NCBI GenBank assembly: GCA_018241865.1
Contig: JAFECY010000160.1
Span: 1 to 9,611, forward strand
Source: Pseudomonadota bacterium
GTDB lineage: Bacteria; Pseudomonadota; Gammaproteobacteria; Burkholderiales; Burkholderiaceae_D
DNA length: 9,611 nucleotides
Direction: 5' to 3'
Shown: positions 1 to 6,408 of the stretch, piece after piece
How positions within the stretch are numbered: position 1 is the first letter of the stretch
How the letters are laid out: each line of letters starts with the position of its first letter
Notes under the pieces: generated by a model
The model's input: only the letters and a program-made list of their open reading frames with translations
Told to the model about the DNA's origin: nothing
Databases searched by the model: none
Translations under genes and position numbers: made by a program

Positions 1-647
1 ACCAGACCGTGGGCACGGCCGGAAAAACTGACCAGCAAATGTTGCGCTTCGCAGTAGTTGTCTAGCGTCAGTTCGACATTTGCCAGCGGATGATCTTTAC
101 GCATCACGCAAACATATTTGCCGGTGTACAGACGTTCGTGTCGTATCGGACTGCTCTGCTCCGTGCCAAGTTGCGCCACGACGCCGGGGAAAAAACCTAT
201 GGTTAGATCGATATCGCCGCGCAACAGCATTGGCCGTGGATCGCGTGTGGTCAGCGGCACCATGCGTACGTTGATGCCGGGCGCATCGCGTTCGATGTCG
301 CGGACTAACGCCGGTAACCATAACGCAGCGGGCGAGTCGGCCATCGCCATGCGAAAAGTGGCGTGCATTTTGGACATGTCGAAGGTGCTGGGCGTGACGG
401 CGGCTTCTAATTCAGCCAGAGCCGTACGCACGGTCGGCCACAGCTCTTCGGCGCGCGGTGTCGGCCGCACGCCATGCGCGGTACGGATGAGCAGTTCGTC
501 GTTGAGCGCGTCGCGCAAACGCTTTAAGGCATTAGACACCGCTGGTTGGGTCATCGCCAGTCGGTTCGCCGCGCGTGTCAGATTTTGCTCCGACATGATG
601 GCGTCGAAAACGCGCAAGAGATTGAGATCGAGGGTGAGGAAGCTCAT
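1..647 (-). CDS. LysR-family transcriptional regulator, C-terminus cut by the window edge
   Basis: A DNA-binding regulator; the family binds as tetramers near divergent promoters and responds to a small co-inducer. The visible 215 residues begin MSFLTLDLNLLRVFDAI. A LysR winged helix-turn-helix lies at about residues 19-45, with the typical run LTRAANRLAMTQPAVSNALK (23-42). From about residue 95 the start of the substrate-binding domain is visible, including GDIDLTIGFFP (144-154) and LLVSFSG (204-210). The remaining third or so of the protein lies outside the window. ATG at 647 is chosen because the family N-terminus starts there; the ribosome-binding site before it is poor. The gene diverges from the small membrane-protein gene at 798, and LysR regulators often control such a neighbour as well as themselves. 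The effector is unknown. The family call is secure; the regulon is inference. Confidence 0.93.
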   Translation of the reverse strand, partial: MSFLTLDLNLLRVFDAIMSEQNLTRAANRLAMTQPAVSNALKRLRDALNDELLIRTAHGVRPTPRAEELWPTVRTALAELEAAVTPSTFDMSKMHATFRMAMADSPAALWLPALVRDIERDAPGINVRMVPLTTRDPRPMLLRGDIDLTIGFFPGVVAQLGTEQSSPIRHERLYTGKYVCVMRKDHPLANVELTLDNYCEAQHLLVSFSGRAHGL

Positions 648-707
648 AGCAAAAGCTTAATGGAAAAATTGCGGCGAGATTTGAAACCGGCCTCGCCATT
701 CACAAAA

Positions 708-713
708 ATTATA
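708..713 (-). promoter_or_regulatory. Possible -10 box for the lysR-type gene
   Basis: On the minus strand these six bases read TATAAT, a perfect sigma-70 -10 hexamer, about 60 bp upstream of the regulator's ATG. No good -35 hexamer is visible 16-18 bp further upstream; the region there reads CAATTT on the minus strand. If real, the promoter would rely on an activator or be weak. It sits next to the opposing promoter at 734-763, so a LysR protein bound between them could affect both. Confidence 0.35.
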
Positions 714-733
714 ATCCATATCGAGAATCGAAA

Positions 734-763
734 TTGGCTATATAACAGAGGGCTTCCTATACT
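734..763 (+). promoter_or_regulatory. Putative sigma-70 promoter of the 97-aa membrane-protein gene
   Basis: TTGGCT (734-739) and TATACT (758-763) are separated by 18 bp, a reasonable sigma-70 arrangement with a good -10. The downstream start codon is at 798, giving a short leader of about 28 nt. A direct repeat ATCGA-GA-ATCGA at 720-731 lies just upstream and could belong to a regulator site. This is pattern matching only. Confidence 0.45.
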
Positions 764-797
764 GATTTACAGCAACACATTACTCAAGGAGTCCATC

Positions 798-1091
798 ATG
801 TCTTTTCTCGCCGTCGCCATTCCGGTCGAAGCAGCCGTTGCCAATCTCCCCCTGCTGGCGCGTTCTGCGCTGGGTTTCGGCATATTTGGCGCCATCATCA
901 GCCTGACATTGGCGTTTAAGCCCTTGTTGAAAGGCTTGTGGCAAGCCTTGTTGCTGGCGCTGAAACCACGCCACCATCTGCAAGCTGGCCGCGCCCATGC
1001 TGCTGCGCTGCTGCAAACTTTGGCTTGCGATTTTGAGGCCAATCAGCCGAGTCAAGCCGAAGAGTTGCGTCGATTGGCGTCGCGCGGCTGA
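798..1091 (+). CDS. Small probable membrane protein of unknown function (97 aa)
   Basis: I cannot assign a function. The N-terminal half (residues about 1-56) is hydrophobic. At least one membrane-spanning segment is likely around 25-42 (ALGFGIFGAIISLTLAF), and a second hydrophobic stretch at 43-56 (LLKGLWQALLLAL) may be a second helix or an amphipathic one. The C-terminal 40 residues (from KPRHH) are soluble, with Arg, His and Glu, and look helical. The start is well supported by AAGGAG at 786-791, six bases before the ATG. The gene is divergent from the LysR-type regulator and converges with the 145-aa gene on the other strand, with only 15 bp between the two stop codons. Control by the adjacent regulator is plausible but inferred. 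Confidence 0.75.
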   Translation: MSFLAVAIPVEAAVANLPLLARSALGFGIFGAIISLTLAFKPLLKGLWQALLLALKPRHHLQAGRAHAAALLQTLACDFEANQPSQAEELRRLASRG

Positions 1092-1106
1092 GCGATGAAG
1101 CGATGA

Positions 1107-1544
1107 CTATTCCAACCCTTGGATCAGCATTTGGGTATTGACCACGCGCGCTGTGCCGCGCACCAGTTCGCCATCTTGGCGGTACCAGCGCTGCACAACG
1201 TAGGGGCCGTACCCGGTTTCCTCGCGGAGGGCGAATTGAAAAATTGCATCCCATTCGCCATCCTCTGGCATCACCCATACCACTTGCCGACCGTGATCGG
1301 CAAGGGTGCCGGCATGACGCAAGTTGCGACGCACGCCTTCGGCGCGGAGTTCGGGATCGGCAACATAACGGCCATCGGCTGATGGCATGGGCAACACCAA
1401 CGGCACACGCTTTTCCACTAGCGCGGTTGCGCCGGTTTTGAAGCGTGCCCAAGGACCAAGCAGCGTTTGTTCGACCAAATATCGCTCTTCGGATGAGAGT
1501 GGCTGGTCGAGGAAATAGCAAGAAAGCGGGCTGGATGAGGTCAT
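1107..1544 (-). CDS. Conserved-looking hypothetical protein (145 aa), last gene of the def-fmt operon
   Basis: Not recognised. The product starts MTSSSPLSCYFLDQPLSSEE and is a soluble, mixed alpha/beta-looking protein rich in aromatic residues near the C-terminus (WDAIFQFALREETGYGPYV, then RWYRQDGELVRG). It has no signal peptide and no membrane segment. The ATG at 1544 is chosen because it overlaps the TGA of the upstream gene (ATGA, 1541-1544) and has a GGAAG-type purine run about 12 bases before it. An in-frame extension up to 1625 exists but would overlap the upstream gene extensively. The overlap suggests translational coupling, so the two proteins may be made in similar amounts and perhaps act together. 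Position downstream of fmt suggests co-transcription. The function is open. Confidence 0.72.
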   Translation of the reverse strand: MTSSSPLSCYFLDQPLSSEERYLVEQTLLGPWARFKTGATALVEKRVPLVLPMPSADGRYVADPELRAEGVRRNLRHAGTLADHGRQVVWVMPEDGEWDAIFQFALREETGYGPYVVQRWYRQDGELVRGTARVVNTQMLIQGLE

Positions 1545-1777
1545 CGCCGGCGTTTCTTCCATTGATAATCGGCATGTGGATCGGCCGCGCCCGCCGGACC
1601 GACTGCATTTGGATTTTCCGCGCACATGGTGATGAAACCGGGCGCTTCGCCGGCGCGCTGTCGGCTACGGAGGCTTTCCATGAATTGCAATGCTGCGCGC
1701 AAATCATCGCCGGTGAATTCTTGGGCATGATGACGGCGTGCATCCGGCGCGGTTGTCGTCCAGTAAATCATGTACAT
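1541..1777 (-). CDS. Small hypothetical protein (78 aa) between fmt and the 145-aa gene
   Basis: Not assigned to a named family. It begins MYMIYWTTTAPDARRHHAQ. A predicted helix follows (DDLRAALQFMESLRSRQRAG), then a strand (APGFITMCAENPNAVG), and it ends with a basic tail, YQWKKRRR. The pattern of a beta strand, helix, strand and charged tail fits a compact soluble domain; the tail could contact nucleic acid, which is speculation. GGAG at 1783-1786 is five bases before the ATG at 1777; a GTG at 1780 is too close to it, and an ATG at 1771 is also possible. It starts 24 bp after the fmt stop and its TGA overlaps the next ATG, so it belongs to the def-fmt transcript. It resembles small proteins I recall from Burkholderiales, but I could not check that. 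Confidence 0.7.
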   Translation of the reverse strand: MYMIYWTTTAPDARRHHAQEFTGDDLRAALQFMESLRSRQRAGEAPGFITMCAENPNAVGPAGAADPHADYQWKKRRR

Positions 1778-1801
1778 CACGCTCTCCGGTAAACTGCCGC
1801 C

Positions 1802-2752
1802 TCAGTGCAGTCGTGCACCGACCATCGCAAAGCTCTTTAGAAACTCGCCCGCCGGCAACCGCTTGCCACCGGGTTTTTGTAATTCACCAACACGGATTGC
1901 GCCAGCACCGCAGGCAATGACGACACCGTTGGCATCGGCTTGCAGCACCGAACCAGTAGTCGCTCCAGCGTGGCCTACCACCGCTTCGGCGCGCCACAAT
2001 TTCACTACCGTACCATTGCATGTTGCGCTGGCACCCGGGAAAGGATTGAAGGCGCGGATCTTGCGCGCCACCACGGTAGCGGGAAGGGTGAAATCGAGCG
2101 CGGCTTCCTCCTTGGCGATCTTGGCGGCATAGCTCACACCGTCTGCCGGCTGCGGCGTCGTTTGCAGCGCGCCACGTTCCAGTTGGTGCAAGGTTTGCAC
2201 GATCATCTTACCGCCGAGACCAGCTAATTTATCGTGCAGGCTGCCAGTGGTGTCGTCGGTTGCGATCGGCACGCTTTCTTTCAGCAGCATTGACCCGGTA
2301 TCTAATCCCTCGTCCATTTGCATGATGGTGATGCCGCTTTCGGTATCGCCGGCTTCGATGGCGCGATGGATGGGCGCTGCGCCGCGCCAGCGCGGTAAAA
2401 GCGAGGCGTGGATATTGATGCAGCCGTATCGAGGTAGATCGAGGATCGTGCGCGGCAGAATCAAGCCATAGGCTGCCACCACGACCACATCCGGTTGTAG
2501 GTCACGCAAAAGCGCATGTACTTTTGCTGCCTCGTCCGGGTATTTGCCATCCAGCCGCAGCGACACCGGTTGTGCGACAGCGATGTCTTGCGTCAGTGCG
2601 AACTGTTTGACGGCCGAGGGCTGCAACTGCATGCCGCGACCAGCCGGCCGGTCGGGCTGGGTCAGCGCTAGGAGGATATCGAAACCAGCGGCGTGCAAGT
2701 CGCGCAACGCGACGGCAGCAAATTCGGGCGTGCCCGCAAAAACGATTTTCAT
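1802..2752 (-). CDS. fmt: Methionyl-tRNA formyltransferase
   Basis: Transfers a formyl group from 10-formyl-tetrahydrofolate to Met on initiator tRNA, a cytoplasmic step in bacterial translation initiation. The protein starts [19 protein letters not shown]. It carries the family signature [10 protein letters not shown] and AYGLILP, then the catalytic core [16 protein letters not shown] with its invariant Asn, His and the SLLP formyl-folate loop. [10 protein letters not shown] follows and provides the catalytic Asp. The C-terminal tRNA-binding domain follows ([10 protein letters not shown], then [12 protein letters not shown]). The length of 316 residues is normal. An ATG nine bases upstream (2761, adding MPA) is equally possible, because neither start has a good ribosome-binding site; MKIVFAG is the usual family start. 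It lies about 34 bp after def, the classic pairing of the enzymes that add and remove the formyl group. No key residue is missing. Confidence 0.97.
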   Translation of the reverse strand: MKIVFAGTPEFAAVALRDLHAAGFDILLALTQPDRPAGRGMQLQPSAVKQFALTQDIAVAQPVSLRLDGKYPDEAAKVHALLRDLQPDVVVVAAYGLILPRTILDLPRYGCINIHASLLPRWRGAAPIHRAIEAGDTESGITIMQMDEGLDTGSMLLKESVPIATDDTTGSLHDKLAGLGGKMIVQTLHQLERGALQTTPQPADGVSYAAKIAKEEAALDFTLPATVVARKIRAFNPFPGASATCNGTVVKLWRAEAVVGHAGATTGSVLQADANGVVIACGAGAIRVGELQKPGGKRLPAGEFLKSFAMVGARLH

Positions 2753-2786
2753 GGCGGGCATTGTATTACTGCGCAGAGGAGATGGG

Positions 2787-3323
2787 CTAGCGAACGGATG
2801 TACTACGCTGCCGGTCGCGCATCAGCTCACGCTCTTCCTTCTGCAGTTTGGTTTTGATGCGATTGCGTTTCAGCGGCGATAGGTATTCGACGAAAACCTT
2901 GCCCTTCAAATGATCCATCTCGTGCTGGATGCAAACGGCCAGCAAGCCGTCAGCCTCGAGTTCAAAGGGTTTGCCCTCGACGTCGAGGGCGCGCACTTTG
3001 ACGCGCGCCGGACGTTCCACGCCGTCGTAAATGCCCGGCACCGACAAGCAACCTTCTTCATAGACCTGCTTTTCTTCACTCGCCCAGATGATTTCCGGGT
3101 TGATGAATATGCGCAATTCCTTGTGGGATTCCGAGGTGTCGATGACGATCAATTGTTGGTGTACGTCGATCTGGGTCGCGGCCAGACCGACACCGGGCGC
3201 GGCGTACATGGTTTCGGCCATATCGGCGGCCAGTTGCTTCAAGCGGGCATCAAATATCGTTACCGGCTTGGCAATTTTGTGCAGACGCGGATCGGGATAA
3301 CGCAGAATCGGGAGCAGGGGCAT
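2787..3323 (-). CDS. def: Peptide deformylase
   Basis: A metal-dependent (usually Fe2+) hydrolase that removes the N-formyl group from nascent proteins at the ribosome exit. All three family motifs are present in the 178-aa product: GVGLAATQ (residues 44-51), EGCLS (90-94) with the metal-binding Cys92, and QHEMDH (133-138) with metal ligands His134 and His138 and catalytic Glu135. The C-terminal tail is basic and helical ([19 protein letters not shown]), as in Gram-negative type I enzymes, where it helps bind the ribosome. ATG at 3323 gives the usual start [14 protein letters not shown]; a TTG at 3341 would add six residues and is less likely. The ribosome-binding site is weak. It is the first gene of the minus-strand operon with fmt and two small genes, and is divergent from the LysM gene. 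Confidence 0.97.
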   Translation of the reverse strand: MPLLPILRYPDPRLHKIAKPVTIFDARLKQLAADMAETMYAAPGVGLAATQIDVHQQLIVIDTSESHKELRIFINPEIIWASEEKQVYEEGCLSVPGIYDGVERPARVKVRALDVEGKPFELEADGLLAVCIQHEMDHLKGKVFVEYLSPLKRNRIKTKLQKEERELMRDRQRSTSVR

Positions 3324-3407
3324 ACGGCTTTTGCGCAACAATGCGACAAGTTAAGAACGTGTTTTCTCTTGCTAGTTCAAGGATTTATGTGCAGAATTTG
3401 ATTCACT

Positions 3408-3443
3408 TTGACAACATTTGCCAAGATCGGTTTTTTGCCGGTC
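3408..3443 (+). promoter_or_regulatory. Promoter-like -35 hexamer and small hairpin in the def / LysM divergent region
   Basis: The 184 bp between the def and LysM starts contain a perfect TTGACA at 3408-3413, followed by A, so the minus strand also reads TTGTCA here. No convincing -10 hexamer lies 16-18 bp downstream on the plus strand, where there is only a T run. A six-pair stem with one G-T wobble (GATCGG 3425-3430 with CCGGTC 3437-3442) sits just after it. The region should hold both promoters, but I cannot place them with certainty. Confidence 0.25.
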
Positions 3444-3507
3444 GAGCAACATGCTCTGGCGCCGCGTCGGAATTCTTCACAAAACGGCCACACTCATTGG
3501 ATAAACC

Positions 3508-4563
3508 ATGAAAAATTTTAGCACAGCAGTCGGTTCTCTCGCTCTGGTCGCTCTCTTGGCCGCCCCCGTCGCGCAGGCGGCGAAAAGTTGCGAATTCCGA
3601 TCTGACGCGCCTGACTCGCACACGGTGGTGCGTGGTGACACGTTATGGGGAATTTCCGGCAAATTCCTAGCGAATCCGTGGTGCTGGCCGCAAGTGTGGG
3701 GTATGAACAAGGAACAAATCAAAAATCCGCACTGGATTTATCCTGGCCAGACGGTTTATCTGGATCGTGCCAACGGCCGTCTGCGGCTGGGCAAGCCGAC
3801 CGGTGCTATGGGCGACGGCCGCCTGTCGCCGCAAATTCGTTCCGAAGATTTAGGTCAGGCAGCCGTACCGGCCATTCCTGCCAACGTTATCGAACCTTTC
3901 TTGTCGCAACCGCTGGTAGTAGAAGAACAGGAGCTGCAGGGAACGCCGCACATCGTCGCCGCGCCTGAGAGTCGGGTTGTGCTGGGCACGGGCGATAAGC
4001 TTTACGTTGCGGGCGACCTGAAAGGTGGCACCGCATTCCAAGTTTTTCGTCCAGGCAAAGCGTTGATCGATCCTGAAACCAAGGGCGTGCTTGGTCATGA
4101 GGCCGTCTATCTCGGCTCGGTGAAATTGCAGCGCGCCGCGAAAGATCCAAACGAAGCGCATATTTTTACCGTCACGACCGCGAAGCAAGAAATGACCGCC
4201 GGTGATCGTCTGTTGCCGATGCCGCCGACCCCATTGCTCAACTATGTTCCGCATGCGCCCGCACAAGCGCTTTCCGGCCGCGTGGTTTCGATCTATGAGG
4301 GTGTCGTTAACGCCGGGCAAAATCAAGTGATTACTATCAACCGCGGTAAAAACGCGGGGGTCGATGTGGGCACCACATTGTCGCTCTATCGATTCGGTCG
4401 CCCTGTCGTTGATCGTGTCGATGGCAATCGTGCGGTACAGCTGCCGAATGAAAATTACGGCGACCTGTTTATCTTCCGCGTATTCAATAATATTTCCTAC
4501 GGCTTGGTGATGCGTGTCACCAATACTGTGCAGGTGGGCGATATCGTTCAGTCGCCGCAGTAA
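3508..4563 (+). CDS. Secreted LysM-domain protein, probable cell-wall binder
   Basis: Probably exported to the periplasm, where LysM domains bind the N-acetylglucosamine chains of peptidoglycan. A Sec signal peptide is clear: basic start MKNF, a hydrophobic core to about residue 20, and likely cleavage after AQA (22-24). One LysM domain follows at about 38-86 (HTVVRGDTLWGISGKF, then WIYPGQTVYLD), with a family-typical Trp-rich insert NPWCWPQVWG. The remaining 260 residues have no catalytic motif that I recognise. The segment SGRVVSIYEGVVNAGQNQVI through VQVGDIV (256-347) looks like a compact beta-rich domain. The gene ends 5 bp before dprA, so they are likely co-transcribed; this order is common in betaproteobacteria as I recall it. 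A weak GGAT precedes the start. The function beyond wall binding is not known. Confidence 0.88.
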   Translation: MKNFSTAVGSLALVALLAAPVAQAAKSCEFRSDAPDSHTVVRGDTLWGISGKFLANPWCWPQVWGMNKEQIKNPHWIYPGQTVYLDRANGRLRLGKPTGAMGDGRLSPQIRSEDLGQAAVPAIPANVIEPFLSQPLVVEEQELQGTPHIVAAPESRVVLGTGDKLYVAGDLKGGTAFQVFRPGKALIDPETKGVLGHEAVYLGSVKLQRAAKDPNEAHIFTVTTAKQEMTAGDRLLPMPPTPLLNYVPHAPAQALSGRVVSIYEGVVNAGQNQVITINRGKNAGVDVGTTLSLYRFGRPVVDRVDGNRAVQLPNENYGDLFIFRVFNNISYGLVMRVTNTVQVGDIVQSPQ

Positions 4564-4568
4564 ATCGC

Positions 4569-5696
4569 ATGACTGCAGCAATCGCGCCGGCTTCTGTCGG
4601 CGCTGATGAGCTGGCGCACTGGCTGCGCCTGACCCAAACTGCCGGTGTCGGATCAGAAACCGCGCGTCGCCTCCTAGCGGCGTTCGGTATGCCGGGCGAT
4701 ATATTCCAGACGGATTTTTCCGCTTTAACCACCGTGGTTTCCGCCCGCGTTGCGCGTGCGCTGCTCACGCTGCCGGATGCGGCCGAGCGCGCAAAGATTG
4801 CGTGCGCTCAAGCATGGGCCGCCGAAGCCGGCAATGCCATCCTGACCTTAGCCGATAGCGCTTACCCATCGTCCCTGTTGGACATCCCCGATCCGCCGCC
4901 GATTTTGTACGTCAAGGGGCGGATTGCTTTGCTGGAATCGCCGGCCCTCGCGGTGGTCGGCAGTCGCAACGCAACCGCACAAGGCATCGCCAATGCCGAG
5001 CAGTTTTCCGCCGCATTGAGCGAGGCTGGTTTGACCATTGTTTCGGGATTGGCTCTGGGCATCGATACTGCCGCGCATCAAGGCGCGTTACGCGCCGGTG
5101 GCATGGCTGGTTCGACGATTGCCGTGATCGGCACGGGTGCCGATATTGTCTATCCGGCACGCAATCGTGCACTCGCGCACCACATCGCTGAAGACGGTTG
5201 CATCGTCAGCGAATATCCGCTTGGCATGCCGGCCATTGCTGCCAACTTCCCGCGGCGTAACCGCATCATCAGTGGTCTAGCGCGCGGCGTGCTGGTGATT
5301 GAGGCCGCCGCTCAGTCTGGCTCATTGATTACCGCGCGGCTGGCGGCTGAGCAAGGGCGCGATGTATTCGCCATTCCCGGCTCGATTCATTCGCCGCTCG
5401 CTAAAGGATGCCATCAATTGATTAAGCAAGGCGCCAAACTGGTGGAGTCGGCGCAGGATGTGCTGGAAGAATTTTCTGCATTCGATGCGCGCCCGATCAT
5501 GCCGCTCGAGGCGGCAAATGCGGCGACGGCAAGCCATCCCTTGCTGCACGCGATGGGTTACGATCCGGTGCCGGCTGAGGCGCTGGCCACACGCGCCGGT
5601 CTTGATGCTGCCAGCCTAGCCGCGCAATTACTGACATTGGAACTCGATGGTTTAATCGAGCGTTTGCCAGGCGAAATTTATCGTCGCTTGCATTGA
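4569..5696 (+). CDS. dprA: DNA-processing protein DprA (Smf)
   Basis: A cytoplasmic DNA-protecting protein that binds incoming single-stranded DNA during natural transformation and loads RecA; it is also widespread in species not known to be competent. The 375-aa product has the three-part layout of Gram-negative DprA. The N-terminal helical (SAM-like) region spans about 12-70. The Rossmann-like core spans about 95-305, with GSRNAT (131-136), SGLALGIDTAAHQGAL (159-174), GTGADIVYP (188-196), FPRRNRIISGL (227-237) and VIEAAAQSGSLITA (243-256). A winged-helix C-terminal domain spans about 320-375 (LLTLELDGLIERLPGEIYRR). The start at 4569 lies 5 bp after the LysM stop with no strong ribosome-binding site, which fits re-initiation from upstream. 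Nothing is truncated. Confidence 0.97.
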   Translation: MTAAIAPASVGADELAHWLRLTQTAGVGSETARRLLAAFGMPGDIFQTDFSALTTVVSARVARALLTLPDAAERAKIACAQAWAAEAGNAILTLADSAYPSSLLDIPDPPPILYVKGRIALLESPALAVVGSRNATAQGIANAEQFSAALSEAGLTIVSGLALGIDTAAHQGALRAGGMAGSTIAVIGTGADIVYPARNRALAHHIAEDGCIVSEYPLGMPAIAANFPRRNRIISGLARGVLVIEAAAQSGSLITARLAAEQGRDVFAIPGSIHSPLAKGCHQLIKQGAKLVESAQDVLEEFSAFDARPIMPLEAANAATASHPLLHAMGYDPVPAEALATRAGLDAASLAAQLLTLELDGLIERLPGEIYRRLH

Positions 5697-5786
5697 GTGG
5701 TTTCGCGCTGCGGTCGTGCGCCGAAGTGTCAGCTATCCACAACGATTGCGCTTGTGCGTCGCACCGCTTGTCGCTACAGTGGGGCC

Positions 5787-6257
5787 ATGTTTGATGTTCT
5801 CGTTTATCTGTATGAGACGTATTACCGGCCCGATGCCTGCCCGGATTCGGATGCGCTGGTGAAAAAACTGTCCGCCGCCGGCTTTGAAGAGGGAGAAATC
5901 TCGCAAGCACTCGGCTGGCTCACCGATCTTGGCAAAACCGCCAGCGAATTTTCCCGTCGCTTCCCCACCCCCAGTGCCACCGGCATCCGCTTTTACGCGC
6001 AGATGGAGTACAGCATTCTTGGTGTCGAGGGTATCGGCTTCATTCAATTCCTCGAATCGGCCAAATTGCTCGATGCCCCGCAGCGCGAGGTGGTTATCGA
6101 GTGCGCGTTGACTGCCGGCGAAGGTGCGATCTCACTCGATAAGTTGAAAGTGATAGTCCTGATGGTGCTGTGGAGCCAAGGCAAAGAACCCGACGGTTTG
6201 ATGTTCGACGAATTATTCGGCGACAACGAGGAAAACGCCCCGCGCCTGTTGCACTGA
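5787..6257 (+). CDS. smg: Smg family protein (DUF494)
   Basis: Smg is a conserved proteobacterial protein named for its place downstream of dprA (smf); its biochemical role is not established. The 156-aa product begins [20 protein letters not shown], the usual family start. It continues with an acidic helical body ([20 protein letters not shown]), an aromatic central part ([19 protein letters not shown]) and a helical C-terminal half ([16 protein letters not shown]) that ends in an acidic region. The frame stays open back to the dprA stop, but the extra 30 residues are unlike the family. ATG at 5787 with GGGG just before it is preferred. The 90-bp gap to dprA allows either readthrough or a separate weak promoter. 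The family call is firm; the function is unknown. Confidence 0.93.
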   Translation: MFDVLVYLYETYYRPDACPDSDALVKKLSAAGFEEGEISQALGWLTDLGKTASEFSRRFPTPSATGIRFYAQMEYSILGVEGIGFIQFLESAKLLDAPQREVVIECALTAGEGAISLDKLKVIVLMVLWSQGKEPDGLMFDELFGDNEENAPRLLH

Positions 6258-6289
6258 ACGTCGGCATCCCTTCCACCCCCGATTCTGCA

Positions 6290-6333
6290 CCCCGAGATGA
6301 GCCGGATATGCCACCGGCTTGCGGAGTTCGGGG
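6290..6333 (+). repeat. Nested inverted repeat between smg and topB
   Basis: An outer stem CCCCGA (6290-6295) pairs with TCGGGG (6328-6333). Inside it AGCCGG (6300-6305) pairs with CCGGCT (6314-6319) around an 8-nt loop. A second CCCCGA copy lies a few bases upstream (about 6277-6282) and could compete for the same TCGGGG arm. No T run follows, so this is not a standard intrinsic terminator. It could be an RNA structure that tunes readthrough from smg into topB, or a protein site. Confidence 0.5.
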
Positions 6334-6359
6334 CAACCCGCTTATCATTGGCCGCCTGA

Positions 6360-6374
6360 TTGCCGCACCGGCAA
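6360..6374 (+). repeat. Perfect 6-bp inverted repeat just upstream of topB
   Basis: TTGCCG, a CAC spacer and CGGCAA form a perfect short palindrome 34 bp before the topB ATG. It could be an RNA hairpin in the leader or an operator for a dimeric protein. A match of this size is not rare in GC-rich DNA, so the functional meaning is uncertain. Confidence 0.4.
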
Positions 6375-6408
6375 GGCTTGCGCCACGCCGCATCGAACAG
6401 ACTGACCT

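Noticed and set aside
118..660. Plus-strand open frame of 180 codons
   Set aside because: It is antisense to the LysR-type gene, whose protein is clearly recognisable on the other strand.
1092..1106. GCGATGA repeated twice between two convergent stop codons
   Set aside because: It is a 7-base chance-level repeat with no stem or further copies.
1545..1625. Longer start for the 145-aa gene
   Set aside because: It would overlap the upstream gene by more than 80 bp, whereas the ATGA overlap at 1541-1544 is a standard coupled start.
916..1743. Long minus-strand open frame of 275 codons
   Set aside because: It overlaps three better-supported genes, is rich in Arg, Ser, Pro and Cys as antisense or out-of-frame reading tends to be, and has no family features.
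5733..5741. DnaA-box-like CTATCCACA
   Set aside because: It is a single 8-of-9 match with no cluster and no AT-rich region, so no origin is supported.
5697..5786. Upstream extension of smg to the dprA stop
   Set aside because: The extra 30 residues are unlike the family N-terminus; [10 protein letters not shown] at 5787 is the normal start.
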